Origin: Paramacrobiotus metropolitanus
Lineage: Eukaryota > Tardigrada > Eutardigrada > Parachela > Macrobiotidae
Assembly: GCF_019649055.1 (NCBI RefSeq)
Contig: NW_026570295.1
Coordinates: 124,001 to 188,000, forward strand
DNA: 64,000 bases
Direction of reading: 5' to 3'
Shown here: piece after piece, positions 12,538 through 24,963 of the stretch
Layout of the letters: each line of letters starts with the position of its first letter
How positions within the stretch are numbered: the stretch's first letter is position 1
Notes under the pieces: model-generated
The model's input: the letters and a program-made list of their open reading frames with translations, nothing else
The model's database searches: none
What the model was told of the DNA's origin: nothing
Made by a program: the position numbers and the translations under genes

Positions 12538-14813
12538 ATGGTGACAACTGGTCAAATCTCATTACGATTGATGCTTTTCCCCAAAATAAATATACAGCGT
12601 ACCGTCAACCTCGCGAGTTTAGTAATGAAACGGCACCGGTCCAACCGCATTACGGATACAACCATGCAGCACCCAAAATCTACTTCCTGGTTGCCAGCTG
12701 TGTGCTGTCTCGTGGTTCGTTTTAACACCACACGCTCCATGAGGAATTTTCTTATATTTTTTCGAATATTCTGCATTTTTAGTGGAATTTTTATAGCGTG
12801 TATCTTTACGGTATCGCATATCATCGAACTCAAGGGACACATTCGAAAGCTGCTCGATCAGATTTTTGTCACCTGTCAAGACGCCATTTCCGCGCTCCGT
12901 GGTCCGTCAATAATCTTGGCGTTTGTTCTTAGCGAGAAGCACTTCAGTTCTTTGCAAAATTCAATTTATGCGATTACCACTGAAAATCGCGAATCATTCG
13001 TGCGATCCCGAATTCTTCGTTTGTTGCCCGTGATAACAGGAAGTTGCGTCTTCGTGTTAGGTTGGATATGGGATTTCCTCACGTGGTTCCAGGAAGGCAC
13101 CATTGACATCGCGCGATGGGAAAACCCCAGTACCATGCTGGGACAATTCGGTGTGACCTTTCCCATTAAAGGCTTTTACGTTGTTTGGCTGTTCAGCGGC
13201 ATGCTGCCGTACTTTGTCTCCATCCTCGTGCAAACCGTCTTTTTTACCTATGGAATAATCATTTTGTTCGGCATGCGATCGCTGAATCGATCGGTGCAAA
13301 TGACGCCGGTATGTTCGAGTAAAAATACCGAAGATCCCGTGGGACACCTGGAACGGCGATGGAGGGTTTGATCAACGCGCATGCACAGATGCGCGCAGCA
13401 ATGCAAGCGTTTAATTGGTGCTTCACGTGGCCGTTGACGGCCGGTTTCGTGTTGGATACCGCTATGATGTTGTCGTGTGTGGCGGATTTCCAGTCGAAGA
13501 CCCCGGTGAATGGGCATTTTGTGTCGGCGCTGGGCATCGCCACGTTCGGGCTGTCGACGGTAGTGTTCTCGATGCCGGTTATATTAGCGGAAGAACAGGT
13601 AATACTGCTTAAACGAATCAGAGACATAGTTCGAAGAATATGAGACTGATGCTTGAAATAACTCGCATAAAGAGCCTGTCTTAGTGTACGATATGACTCA
13701 AAAGTACGTACGTACGTACGTAAAAGTACGTACTCTTAGTGTACTTCGATATGACTCAAAAGTACGAGGGCGACAACTTATGATAGGGCCCTCGTACACA
13801 CTACATACCATAGGGCGCGTTACATAAAGAACTGTTGCATGATCGCATAACGTGAATGGTCGGTGTTCTAGCCCGTTACCAATTTAATCGATTTTCGGGG
13901 CAGATCGAATGAACATTACGAAAAATTTTGAATGATGGCAACAGCAGTAGATTATAACCAGGAATGCAAGATACGCAACCGTACGGTGTACAATAACAGC
14001 AGTAATTAAAGTCCATATCTGGCAGACTGACCGCTATAATTCCATGAACCGCATAATCATAATATTTTATTAATTATTTTTACACAGGCAAGCGATTTAA
14101 ATTTAGAAAAATCAGAAATAGCTTATTCCGGTTTAAAATTACTACTTGCATGATGCAGCTACCGTATTTTATGAACCTTAATTAAAAGCATAGTTGTTAC
14201 ATTAATGCTCCTGCCACTGCACTACGACAATTTGTAATATTATGGTACTCATTTCTGGCTAACATCATTTTGTTGCACCAGTATGACCATGTACCAGTAT
14301 GGATATTTCTGCATGATTTTTCTTGCACATTGAATAATTCTAGTATCCTTTTATTAGGGAAATATTCTGCATTTGTCTTCGTGCGAGCTGTTGGAAAGGT
14401 CAACTTCTATCATGCGCTCGGAAAAGGTAAACTTATACCTTTGACGAAAATCTCACACGGATAGCGTTCAGTGAAAGCTTGCCTTTACAGGACAACCGGT
14501 TAAAAATTTTGCTGGATGTGTTCTGCTTAACAACCGATAAGTTGAAGCCAACGGTTTTTCTGGCGGCGAGCGTTCCCCTTCGACCGGGTCTTATTGTGAA
14601 GGTCAGAGGTCAGACTTTTCGTTCACACAGTCATGGATTTCTTGAAGGGTATACGCATTACGCACTGAACATATATCACTTTTGCGTTCGCAGACATTTG
14701 CTTTGTTGATAACCGTGTCCGTCCTTGCCGGTGACCTTTTTCGCCAAAGCGAGGTGCCACACTGCACTGCGGTCAATAATTTGACCGAAGTAATGGAGAC
14801 CAATTCCAACTAA
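12538..14813 (+). CDS. Gustatory-receptor-like 7TM protein, 434 aa
   Basis: Five exons, all joined in phase 0: 12538-13308, 13365-13598, 14358-14426, 14491-14601, 14694-14813. Hydrophobic segments include FLIFFRIFCIFSGIFIACIF, LLPVITGSCVFVLGWIWDFL, VVWLFSGMLPYFVSILVQTV, TAGFVLDTAMMLSCV, ALGIATFGLSTVVFSM and a last one, TFALLITVSVLAG. Length, membrane pattern and the cluster of phase-0 introns near the C-terminus fit the arthropod Gr/GRL superfamily (7tm_7). In that family a phase-0 intron precedes the final TYhhhhhQF helix, just as one precedes TFALLI here. Ligand unknown. The first ATG was chosen as the start; later ATGs at codons 12 and 30 are possible. Sequence identity to named families cannot be judged by eye, so the class is likely rather than proven. 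Confidence 0.55.
13690..13775. repeat. (CGTA)n microsatellite and short duplication in receptor intron
   Basis: A CGTA run lies at about 13704-13722. It is flanked by two copies of a motif containing GATATGACTCAAAAGTACG. The repeat is in the 759-bp intron of the receptor-like gene. Confidence 0.7.
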
Positions 14814-15704
14814 GGTGCTGGTCGCACTCACCCTCTCGAATACGAAGCCGAAAAATTTGACTTTTCGTACTTTGTGTTGAGTACGTATGAGTAAAATAAG
14901 CTAAAAGTTTTGACTTGTTTGCATCGTATCACTCGGCTCTGCCATGGTGATGTTGCTGTCCAAGCCAGTTCCAAAAGGAGCTGATCCCAAATAGGCATCT
15001 TTTAGTAAAAAATAAAATAGCCCAAACTTATTACAAGTATTGTACGTGATTATCGTAGTGTGGTGGCTTTAAGAGAATATGCTCAAAAGTTCAACACAGA
15101 AAAGCTGTTTAATTTTGGCGAAGCATCGATATGTGCTGAAGGATCGAAGGGCAAATCACAAATTTTTCTGGCTTCTTGTTGTAACGGCCTTGTGTCGGAT
15201 AGTATCGGGTTTATGTTTATTTTTGACAAACCCGATCGTCAAATGTTTGTTTGCATAATACGATACACATAAATTAAAGCTGCAGCTGCCGGGTCCTTGG
15301 AAATCCGTTGTATTCGCCACGCGCTGAACTGCCGCCTTGTATGCTTACATTTGGCTTCATATACAGAACAGCAGGAGAATGAGGTTCATTGTGATGCCGC
15401 TTTTGAAGACCGATCTACCGTTAACGCCAGTATGAGCAATATGCGCACTAAACTACCCAGGTTATTTCTGCATACCCGTACAGATACTGTTCTCGGAAAT
15501 CAACGACTGCCGTGGAATTTAGTTCCACTTGATTTACTTCCACTTCGTTTAGGCCACAATTTATACATGTATTCATGGAACACTTTACAAGCAGTAATCT
15601 GCTTTCCTCGCACTTACGGTGACTTTCTTGTGCGACGCTCCAATTTTTGTGGAGGCCGGCGTTTGTATTGAGTGTCTCACTGAGAATTTCCGCGTTATTG
15701 CAAC
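14814..15704. other. Intergenic, nothing recognised
   Basis: About 0.9 kb between the receptor-like gene and the MAP3K4-like gene. A 124-codon plus-strand frame (15297-15671) is open but low in family signal. It could be an upstream exon of the following gene; I cannot support that. Confidence 0.35.
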
Positions 15705-18700
15705 ATGGACAATACTGATCCCGGTCGCACGGAACCGGACGAGTTCCAGTCTTCGGACAACCCTGATCGGAATATCCGTTTGCGTCATGGCTGTTTGGAG
15801 CGGGTTCTCGATTACAGCGGCCGCTCATCCTGGTTACACTGTTCACCGGAGCAGATCACCTTCTACGCTGTCTTCATTCCCATGGTCGTCTCGCAGCGCA
15901 TCAGAGCCAGGAAGAACGGGGAGCATCTGCAGAAAGAAGCCCAACAGGCTCTGCGCAGTACCTTCTGGTCCGAGTTGCAAGCACGGCGATCGGACTGCAG
16001 TTTGAGACAGCACTCTACCTTATTGGCCCGCAATCGCTCAAAAGTAGACCAAGTGTTGAAGGATATTTTGCAGTTTCGAATTGATGATGTACCGGGTTCA
16101 AGCGATGCTGGTCAGCTGGATAAAAGTCACATCAAAAAGATTCAGCTTGCCGCAAAGGCCATCCTTGATATACAAAACCAGTTGGAAGATGTGGAGAATT
16201 TGTTTACGTGTACCAAAGAACTCATTCGTCAGCATCCGTTGTATGCCGAGCCGAAAATTCAGAAGAATCTGGAGGCACTAAATACATGGTATAATTTGTA
16301 CAGTCAGTTGTTCTGCTGTGTGCAGACACTGGTTGGAATTCTGAGCGGTAAAAAAGACAAATATTTGTTCCCGCTATTGTTCGGTGTTAGTGATGCAGTT
16401 ACTGAAAGCGGAGATCGGTTTGAAGTGAAGGATAAACAAGAAGACGCATCTTCCGGTACGGAAAACACGGATTTCGACGTTGAAATTTTCGAGGCGAAAA
16501 TTGGCTTTATAGCGACAGCGCTGCGTCCGTATTTAGAACGAAGCATGCGAAAAGGTCATCTGGAAAAAGCTATGGGTACTATTAACGACACCGTACAGCG
16601 TACGCTCAAGTACGTCGGTCGAAATCTAGAGCATCTGCACCTGCAAGACGACCCAACGTGCATCATGACCTCCGGTGCTAGAGATCTGAACCTGCCTTGC
16701 TTGTTTCGTTTACTGGTGTTGATCGTACAATGGCCGTTACGCGCACTGGAAGAGGGCGTTGCTTTGCGTTTGGAGACGTGTTGTTCGGAGAATTCTGATT
16801 TAGTTAGCAGTACACAACTCATGAATCGGTGTAAGGATACTCTGATTCTGTCATTGGTCGTCCGAAATGACTACCATGATATTTGTGCCGTACTGCCTGT
16901 AAGAAAGATCATGCATAAAGACATCGCCATACTGGATAAACTGCGAAAGAAGCTGATTTATCTGTACATGAAACATTTACGACAATGTATACTGCTGGCT
17001 GCCAAAAATGTAACGTCTGATGACCTCTTGCATTCTGTACTTGATAGCGAGTGGAAAAGTTTAATGAAGTTGTGTTGCGCTGCTGACGGGTGTTCGGAAG
17101 AAATGCTGCAGGAGTTTTGTTCGACTGTAAAAGTGGTACTAGATGAAACTGGCGCGGCACTGAACACATTGGTACAAAAGGCCACTTTATCTTCTGACCT
17201 TTACGATGAAGAAGGCTGGAGCGTGTCCCAGTTTCTGAGAAATTTCAAAGGAACATTGACGGACGCCTTGGAACACTGTCTAAAAATCCAGAAATTTGCC
17301 AAATCGTTGTGCAAGGATTTATTAATCACTGCGAAATACCCTTCAGCGACGGAAGCCGATGTTGTAGCGATGTTGACCGCAACCGATCACACTCGTGTTG
17401 ATACAACTATGCCACAGACACCTGCTTTACCGTTTTATTTTTTCATCCCATCAAAAATTGCATCAGACGCGTCGTTAATTGATCGCCTACTGAAAGCTTT
17501 GCTACTGGACCGGGATGTGGAGAATACCGCGGTCGATCAAGAGGGGTACATATTGATGGTTCCTGCTCATAATTTGTCGTGGAATGGTGCGACTGCTTCT
17601 GCTACTGATACGTCGTTGCAGTGGCGTAGATTTATGGCGCAACGGAGTAAAACTAACACGACTGTAACGGCTTTGACGAAAACTCGTCTCTTGGCTGCAG
17701 TCCGACACCTGAGGAAAATTCTTCCTGCTCTATGTTGGCAGACGATTGATGGAGAAAGCAGTTTGTATCCAGCAATTATCGGAGCTCTTGAGGCAGTTAA
17801 GGTACTAGCATTATATAACGCTCGTTGTAACTTGTAAGTACTTTTTTCTGCATTTGCTTTCTGATTCTACCTTGATTGTAGGTCGAATGTCTCCGTCTTG
17901 GCAAGCGAATGTGCATGATGATGTCAGGCCTTCAGCAAATACTTAACATGGTGCAACACAATGATTACGATGATCAACAGTCACTGGTGTTATTGGTTGA
18001 TTTCCTGCATGACCTTCTCCATCATAGTTATAATTTGTGTATTAAATTTCACCGCGAACTCCCGCGCATCTGGTTTCGTGATGAGAAGGCCTTGGCCATA
18101 CAACTCTTAACGCTGGCCGAACAGTGGATGGATTTTGTGACAACACAGAATTCAACTGCGCATCGACGCTTGAATGCTACGGGCTTGTATTATTTAGGTA
18201 AGTAAGCGTAAAAAACTAGCAGAATAGGAATACGACTTTCATGATACTTGGTACTTAGTACAATGTATACAAGGTTTAGACCATTCCGCAATGCTGCAGT
18301 ATGAGTAGAATAAGGGGATAGATTAAAATACTGTAACGAAAATGTCGAAGTTTGTTGTTTATGTCGCTGCGCAGCCACATAGTTTGTATAAGGTACAATG
18401 CAGTGAAAAACGGTTTACGAGCGCAACCTATGATTGCGAATTAAAATGACGTTTCCCTTGAGCAGCCCACATAAAACATGGCCCACATAAAACTTCTTTA
18501 CTTATTCTGGACACGCTTCAGGGAAAGCAATATTCTGCTTTATTATTACGAGTACTGCGTATACACTGATACAATACGTACGATAGTCCACCGGCATGAA
18601 CAACCCAGGATACTTGTTTGTTTTTGTAGCGATGGCGCTGCAACCAGCATACAAAACCCACATCTCCCGTGGAAAAGTTTTCCGCTTTACTGGCACAAAT

Positions 18701-18948
18701 TGGTACGTGCGTTGATATCGTTAAACAGCCACCAGAACGACAGGATGAATCAGGCGTAAACACCAACGGAACTGTCTATAATTTCGAGGAAATGCCTTTT
18801 TCCACCAGGACTGGTGCATCTTCCGATTGTGATGAAGAAACAAAAACCCATCTGAGACGTGTAGTCAACGCAGTACATGCTGCAGACGACCGGCGACAAA
18901 ACTATCTGACAAACCAAAGAATAATCGGTCGAATTGTTCCCAATCGAA
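15705..18948 (+). CDS. MAP3K4-like N-terminal scaffold region, 3' end apparently lost
   Basis: Four exons with matching phases: 15705-17801 (699 codons), 17882-18197, 18630-18702 and about 18809-18948. The product is a large helix-rich protein without a catalytic motif. It begins MDNTDPGRTEPDEF; early stretches include TFYAVFIPMVVSQRI and ARKNGEHLQKEAQQALR. The link to MAP3K4 (MEKK4, a stress MAP kinase kinase kinase with a long helical N-terminus) rests on the kinase N-lobe exon about 300 bp further on, which is clearly MAP3K4-type but lies on the other strand. No kinase C-lobe exon was found. The gene therefore looks truncated or rearranged before its catalytic domain. The donor of the last exon (gttact) is weak. 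Family assignment of these exons alone is tentative. Confidence 0.5.
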
Positions 18949-19249
18949 GTAGGTTACTCGGATTCTGTACACGTTTCATTCGTTTTTGATAAAAAAAATA
19001 GTTGAATCCCGTGAACTTACAAAGCTGCAGAACATCTATCTTAACTTTCCACTTTGGCAGTTGTCAAGACTATCCACCACCTTCAGCCACGGAAAGTCGC
19101 CTTGCGGTGGCGGCTATGCAATAAACTCAGTTAATAAGGTAATTAAGGAAAACTACATATCGCATGCCAAAATAATACTAGTGGTAAGATGATGGTAAAA
19201 GCGATAATTATATGATAACAAAATTAACAACAGGGCCTGTGTTGCATAC

Positions 19250-19562
19250 CGTCGCAGTAATCCATAAACAGCAACAGTTCATCGTCCTGGATTTCCACAC
19301 CGTGATACCGCACGACGATCGGATGCTGCAGACCAGCCAAACATTCCACTTCGGTCGCGATTTTGTTGATCTGCGGTGTTGTATTGATCGGACCGAATCG
19401 GAACCGTTTGACGGCCAGCAGTTCCTGTGTATCTAAATTCATTACCTTGTACACATCGGCATACAGTCCCGAACCCGGACTGTATGCCGATGTGTACATG
19501 GATTTAGATGAGTTCGATGGATTTGATGAGATTAAATCGTTCGTATGATAAAATGCTGGATT
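19250..19562 (-). pseudogene. MAP3K4: Orphan MAP3K4-type kinase N-lobe exon, inverted
   Basis: An open exon with an acceptor (ttcttacacag before 19562) and a donor (gtatgc, 19244-19249). It encodes the start of a Ser/Thr kinase domain: glycine loop GSGLYADVYK, the VAIK-type lysine in ELLAVKRFRFGP, an alpha-C helix with EVECLAGLQHP, then IVVRYHGVEIQDDELLLFMD and YCDG. The wording VRYHGVE...FMDYCD closely resembles the MAP3K4 family. No catalytic loop (HRD), DFG or other C-lobe exon is present on either strand nearby, so no active kinase can come from here. It points away from the scaffold-like exons at 15705-18948, as if a segment carrying this exon had been inverted. Confidence 0.7.
19449..19497. 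repeat. Perfect palindrome, 21-bp arms, 7-bp spacer
   Basis: Arms 19449-19469 and 19477-19497 are exact reverse complements around CGAACCC. The palindrome covers the codons of the kinase glycine loop, so both strands encode GLYADVY. It ends the recognisable kinase similarity and may mark a rearrangement junction. Confidence 0.9.
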
Positions 19563-19908
19563 CTGTGTAAGAAAAATACCACAGGTCAGTTCTCATTTCA
19601 TTTTATTCAACTGTTCAGTTCGCATTACGTTATTAACTAAATTTCACCCCTTAGTTTAATGTTCTTGAAATTAAAAGAAAACCTTCACAATACAAGCAAA
19701 AACAGTGGTTCTTCGGAACCGGTTTGATTATTACGAATGAACAACAGAAGAATTGAGCACAACACGAACAAAACGACATTCACTTATCATAACAGAATTG
19801 ATAACTCAATAAAACGCCAGAGAATACATTGTAACGCTAACAGTTTGGTACGTTGAACGTGCTTGGAGGTTGATGCCTCCAAATTCCAACAGTGACCATA
19901 GCACTGCA

Positions 19909-21169
19909 TCAAAACGCCACGATCCCACGTTGAACGAACCACGTTTCCTGCTCGGTGTCCGACCGCGCCCAGCACTCGATTTGTCCGCCGCTGTGTGGCT
20001 TTGATAAAAAAACCGTGATCGTCTGGGCACAATACGGTGGTTCCTCGAGTTCCGACTGGTAGTTCGCTTCTGTAATTTGCACAAATGGACTGTAAAATAA
20101 TTTGTCCAGCTTGTGCAGAAAATGACGACTCGGCGCCGATATAAACGCTCCGTTGTACTTCCAGATAAAGTGCGCGTCCGCATCCGGCGAACAGTCATAC
20201 TGCAGCGAGCACGTGGCGGAGAACTGCCGATGGGGAAACAGCAGCGAGATATCCAACGGCTTTGCAAAAATGTCACCGATGTCCCGTGGTCGGGGCAGCA
20301 GCGTAAAGGACCGCAGCGGACAGAGATACGTCGCTGGGCAGCGTTGGTAGCAGGTGTACGTTCCCGTGATGTTATGCGTGACGTTGCTGATGTCCAGGCT
20401 GTTACCGTGGCTGATAACGCTGATATCCGGCCTCACGTATCGCTGGCTATTGTGCAGATAATGCGCTAACGCGAAGGGCTTTCTCTGGGTCCTCACGATG
20501 TCACCCGTCAGTGACGCAAGAGGGTCGCCAAGCGGCATGTCAGAGTCAGCCGCTGGCCAATCAGGGGCCGCTCAACGCCGGGCTCGGGGTCAGCCTCGTG
20601 CTGCATGGTGTTAGGATTCGGCAAGGTGACGACGTTGTGTTGAGCTAGTCGCTCGGCATCCAAAACAGCAGCCAGCACTGCAAGCAGCGCAAGAAGCACA
20701 CGGACGAGACTTTTTAGTTTAGGAAGATCACGAATAACAGGTAACGGTAACTGTTTCTAAATCTACCGAAATTGCCTAAAAGAGCGAAATTGCCGACGTG
20801 TTTACCGTTCTAGCGGTTTTGCCTCTGCTGATTAGCAGTTACGCCGGTCTTTTATGTTTGCAAACATAGTGGATAAAATTAGAAATTTGAAGATCATTTG
20901 AATTATTGCCCAGAAAAAACATGAGCACGCACCGCACCACCCCTGCGCTGATGCTCGAACAAAAACTTACACGAAAGGTCTTCAGGAGAGGCACTTTGTG
21001 GGTGAGTCGTGGCAGGGTCAAGGCTCACAGGTGTACGTTTGTTTCTCATAAGAAAGCGTCGTCTGGCCAACATTGCGATTACTCCTGCGTTCCCGCATCC
21101 TGATTCAAAATTCAACCCAAAAAACAACCACGCGAACAACAAACTACAAAACCGACAAGTCCGTGCCAT
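19909..21169 (-). pseudogene. Two-Ig-domain secreted protein, copy 1 (broken)
   Basis: Paralogue of the intact gene at 28580-29865. Exon 1 is 20971-21169 (signal peptide start MARTCRFCSLLFAWLFFG) and exon 2 is 19909-20677. Against copy 2, one base is lost near 20535, just after the first Ig cysteine (LTLTCR). This shifts the frame and ends translation early. The conserved Ig tryptophan is also changed (DIVRTQRK here, DIVWTQRK in copy 2). The old acceptor is lost, but a nearby one (gcttgcag) would keep the phase. The rest, through WFVQRGIVAF, is still well conserved, so the break is recent. Confidence 0.75.
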
Positions 21170-21388
21170 TTTTACTTTGGATACAGAGGCACAACTGATG
21201 CCGCTCACATCTTTCTGCAACCACTAGCAAAGTATCGTGTGTCCCTGCAAATTAAAATTACCACTTGAACCATTTGTACTGAGCACCGTGAACTGAGAGG
21301 TGTATGTAATACGGTCAAGGTTATTACGTCGTCGTTGATTGCCGAGTATGAGAGTACATAGCGACGATTGCATGGCCACGTACGAGTA

Positions 21389-22854
21389 TCAATAGATTCA
21401 TATATCCTTACGTCCTTATTTTTTGGAAATTATCTCCTAAATCAAGATTGATTTTTCAATAAGTTGATAATTTTATAAAATAAGGCATCGCACAAACGTT
21501 CCTACCTTTATCTTTAAAAAAATCTTAAGTTTTGGAGAAGGTCTAAAAAAATTTTAAGAACTTGCAGTACTTAAGGGATCGTAGTACTTAAAGGTTGTTA
21601 GTTTTGGAAATTATCTCCTAAATCAACATTCATTTTTTCCAATCAGTTGTTAATTTTATAAAATAGAGCATCGCATAAACGTTCCTACCTTTGTCTTTAA
21701 AAAAACCTTAAGTTTTGGATAAGGTCTAAAAATTTTTTTAAAAGTTGTAATACTTAAGGGTTGGTAGTACTTACACTGTCTTACAGGTTGTACTTTGTAG
21801 TACTTAAATGCTGTTAGCTTCTAGAGAGTTCGCAACTTAGCAACCTAAACAATAGTTATTTAAAACTGTAAATTACATCAAACATAATTTTATTTTTTTT
21901 AGTTCTTGAAACCTTTAAGACGTTCTTAAATCCGTTCGATTACCTCCAAATAGCTATAAATTCTTCCAAAGCCCGCTTTAAAGCTTTTACATTTTGAGAA
22001 TTTCTAAATATTTCGACTCGGCCCCGCGCAGCGGGGCCGTTACCTCTAGATATTTTTAGCCTCCAGAGTTTCTAAATTTTAAAAATATCTAGAAATCTGA
22101 GACCTCAATATATCTCACGGTCTGAAGTGTCTAATTTATACGAGTATCTAATTATTCCTAAATATCTAAGAGCCGGCCCGCGGCCCGTTAACTTCCTGTA
22201 CTCACTAACGTAGCGGCTCTGTGGTACTGGTTGTAGCCTGGGCATTCACTAACCTACGTTACTTTGTATACTGATATCTAATATCTATGGAAGCTTAGGT
22301 ATTCACTAACCTCTACCTCTAAATCTAATAAATATGTATTTAATTTATTTTTTTAAATACTGAACAGCTGGCTGAATGACTGAAAATCTTTGCAATGAGT
22401 AGCTAAAGAGGCAGTATGCGAGGTCACTTTCAGCAACTATCAATTGTTTCCCACAAGTTTCCATTAATTCTGCGCTAAAATATCGGCTGAATGGTGTTTT
22501 ATGGGCATGGTGTAAGTGATATCACGTCATCCATTTTATCACCGTTTAAATACTATCTGTCGTAACAAAAGATTTTGAGTTGGCTAGATCATTAATATAA
22601 AGTTATATTAACATGAAAAGACAAACAAAAAGAAAATTTACGGAGATTATTACAGTTTTTATAAACTGATCGATTTTAACCTGAAAGAGTGAAAGCTGTC
22701 CACATTTCTACATGTTTAAAACATTTTCGTATCTGGCCTCGGTGGGGTTGTATATTTGAAATATTTTATTGGTGTACGAAGTATTTTTTGTAATTTCTTT
22801 CATTCTTCCATACTTTGAACACAACTGGTCGCGTGCTAGCGCGACCGATACTTG
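21389..22854. mobile_element. TE-A copy 1 (non-autonomous, 1466 bp)
   Basis: Starts TCAATAGATTCATATATCC and ends ...GCGCGACCGATACTTG. The same ends occur at 22855-26884 and 60569-62059. There is no long open frame. Near the 3' end is a GC-rich hairpin (GGTCGCGTGCTAGCGCGACC), and internally there is another (GGCCCCGCGCAGCGGGGCC near 22020). The termini are not inverted repeats. Comparison with the duplicated segment at 30186-30240 shows no target duplication beyond a possible TA. The next copy follows head-to-tail with no spacer. Confidence 0.75.
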
Positions 22855-23078
22855 CCAATAGATTCATGTATCCTTATGTACATCCTTATTTTTTGAAAAT
22901 TATCTCCTAAATCAGGATTGATTTTTTCAATAAGTTGATAATTTTATAAAATAGAGCATCGCACAAACGTTCCTACCTTTATCTCTAAAAAATCTCAAGT
23001 TTTGGAGAAGGTCTAAAAAATTTTTTAAAAGCTGTAGTACTTAAATGCTGTTGGTACTTAAAGGGAGTACTCGTAGAA

Positions 23079-23723
23079 ACCTTCAAGTGGCCACCTATGT
23101 TAAGGGTAGTGGCCCGGTACATGGTACCAAATTCGTGTACATGCACGAAATCTTTCACTTTCGCGCAATCCCAAACCCTTTTTTCTCTTGTTTTATGACA
23201 TTCTGTAGACAAATGATTTGGGCCAGGTTTGAAAGTTTATGGACCGATCTCCTTCAAATTTTGCCTGTAAATGCACATGGCCATGAAGATCGTTTTTACA
23301 CCGATCCAGACTTCCACGATTTTTTTCAAATTTTAAAATGAATTTTAAAACTTTTGAAATTCATTTTAAAATTTGAAAAACATGCTAGAACAGTGGGTCG
23401 GTGTAAAAACGTTCTTCGTGGTTATGTGCATTTACGTGCAAAATCTGAAGGAGATCGGTCCACAATGAGACTTTTGGTACACCTGAATGCATTTAAACTT
23501 TTGGAATTTTCTAACAGCCATAACTCGCGAACCGGATGTTGCGCGCGCAAACGGTTTTCAGGCCTGTGTATACAAATCATTTGACTACAGATTGTCATAA
23601 AACAAGAGAAAAAAGGGTTTGGGTGTGCGCGAAAGTGAAAGATTTCGTGCATGTACACGAATTTGGTACCATGTATCGGGCCACTTCCCTTAAGTCAATG
23701 GGCGACATACCTTCAAGTGGCCA
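23079..23723. mobile_element. Foldback element (about 615 bp) inside TE-A copy 2
   Basis: Almost the whole element is one long imperfect inverted repeat centred near 23350, where TTTTAAAATGAATTTTAAAA meets its complement. Matched blocks include the segment with CATGCACGAAATC (left) and GATTTCGTGCATG (right). A 15-bp direct repeat, ACCTTCAAGTGGCCA, lies at 23079-23093 and 23709-23723 and looks like a target duplication. No coding potential. Confidence 0.7.
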
Positions 23724-23835
23724 GGCTTCGGTTATTTTGCCCAAGAACCGATTTTCATCCGGTTTTTTGGTATAACATGTTTAGGAGAACTTACTCTTTA
23801 TAGAGTACTTTAAAATTTTAAAATCGGTTGAACCA

Positions 23836-24176
23836 TTTTTTAGTTAATTACGTTGTAAAAAACCAGTGACGAAACGCTTAAGCCACGACACGCGAGCCAC
23901 TGCACTAGACCAAACTTACTATTCTGACCACCGCGCATGTGCGGTTGCATCTGGTACTTCAATCATACGCGCTTCCATGTTATCCGCCCAGTTCTCAGCA
24001 CAATTAAACGGACTCAGTAAATACAAAAATAACTTCGGACACAAACGAATTTGAGCGTTCGATGCAGCCGCACATGGTGTGGTGGTGACTGCAATAAGTT
24101 AGCCGTAGTGCAGTGGCTCGCGTGGCGGGGCTTAAGCGTTTCGTCACTGATTTTTACAACGTAAATAACTAAAAAA
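23836..24176. mobile_element. Small foldback/MITE inside TE-A copy 2 (341 bp)
   Basis: Inverted arms of about 75 bp: TTTTTTAGTTAATTACGTTG... and GACGAAACGCTTAAGCC on the left match CAACGTAAATAACTAAAAAA and GGCTTAAGCGTTTCGTC on the right. No coding capacity. Confidence 0.7.
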
Positions 24177-24963
24177 CGGTATGTTGTAGTACTTAAAATA
24201 ATGTTGTTAGCTCCTAAGAAAGTTCTAGATACATGGTTGTGGGAGTACATATAGATATTTTGTATCTAGCAACCCATATTTTTAAATGTAGGAGAATTGC
24301 TCCTGCACGTGTAGCGCAGTTTTACGTTCAAGGTACAACTTATATTTTATTACATCAAAACTTCTAATTTATTGCATTACTTACTAATTATAGTTTATTA
24401 CTTATTTACTTAACTTACTTATAATTTTAGTACTTATAATTTATTTAGTAATTTATTACATCAAGCTTATAATTTTATTTGTTTAAATTCTTGAAACTTT
24501 ATTATGTTTTTAAATCCGTTCGAATACCTCAACCATAAATTTTTCCAAAGTCGGCTCAAAAGTTTTACATTTCCAAAATTTTAAAATATTTCGAAATATT
24601 GCGGCTCGGCCCCGCTGCACTGGGCCGTTACCTCTAATCTTTTGAGTCTCCAGAGTTTCGAAATTATAAAAATATCTAGAAATCTGAGTATCTCAATATC
24701 TCACAATCTACAGCATCTGTTGTACTTATATCTAAATTTCTAAATATCTAAAAGCCGGCCCGCAGCCCGTTTACCGTATTCACTCACGTAGCGGCTTTGT
24801 GCTACTGGTGGTAGTTTGGGCATTCACTAACTTACGTTGCTCTGCAATACTGGTGGTAGCTTGGGTACATGTATTTGTTGACCTACGATTCTTTTTAATA
24901 CTGCTGGTAGCTTGGGTATTCACTAACCCCTAAATCTAATAAATATGTACGTATTTTATTTTA

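Noticed and set aside
18986-19192. Possible further MAP3K4 exon (NFPLWQLSRLSTTFSHGK...)
   Set aside because: It has an acceptor and a donor, but the phase does not join the preceding exon and the peptide lacks kinase features.
21389-22854. TE-A as a Tc1/mariner element with TA duplication
   Set aside because: TA is found on both flanks, but the ends are not inverted repeats; a TA at AT-rich sites is weak evidence.
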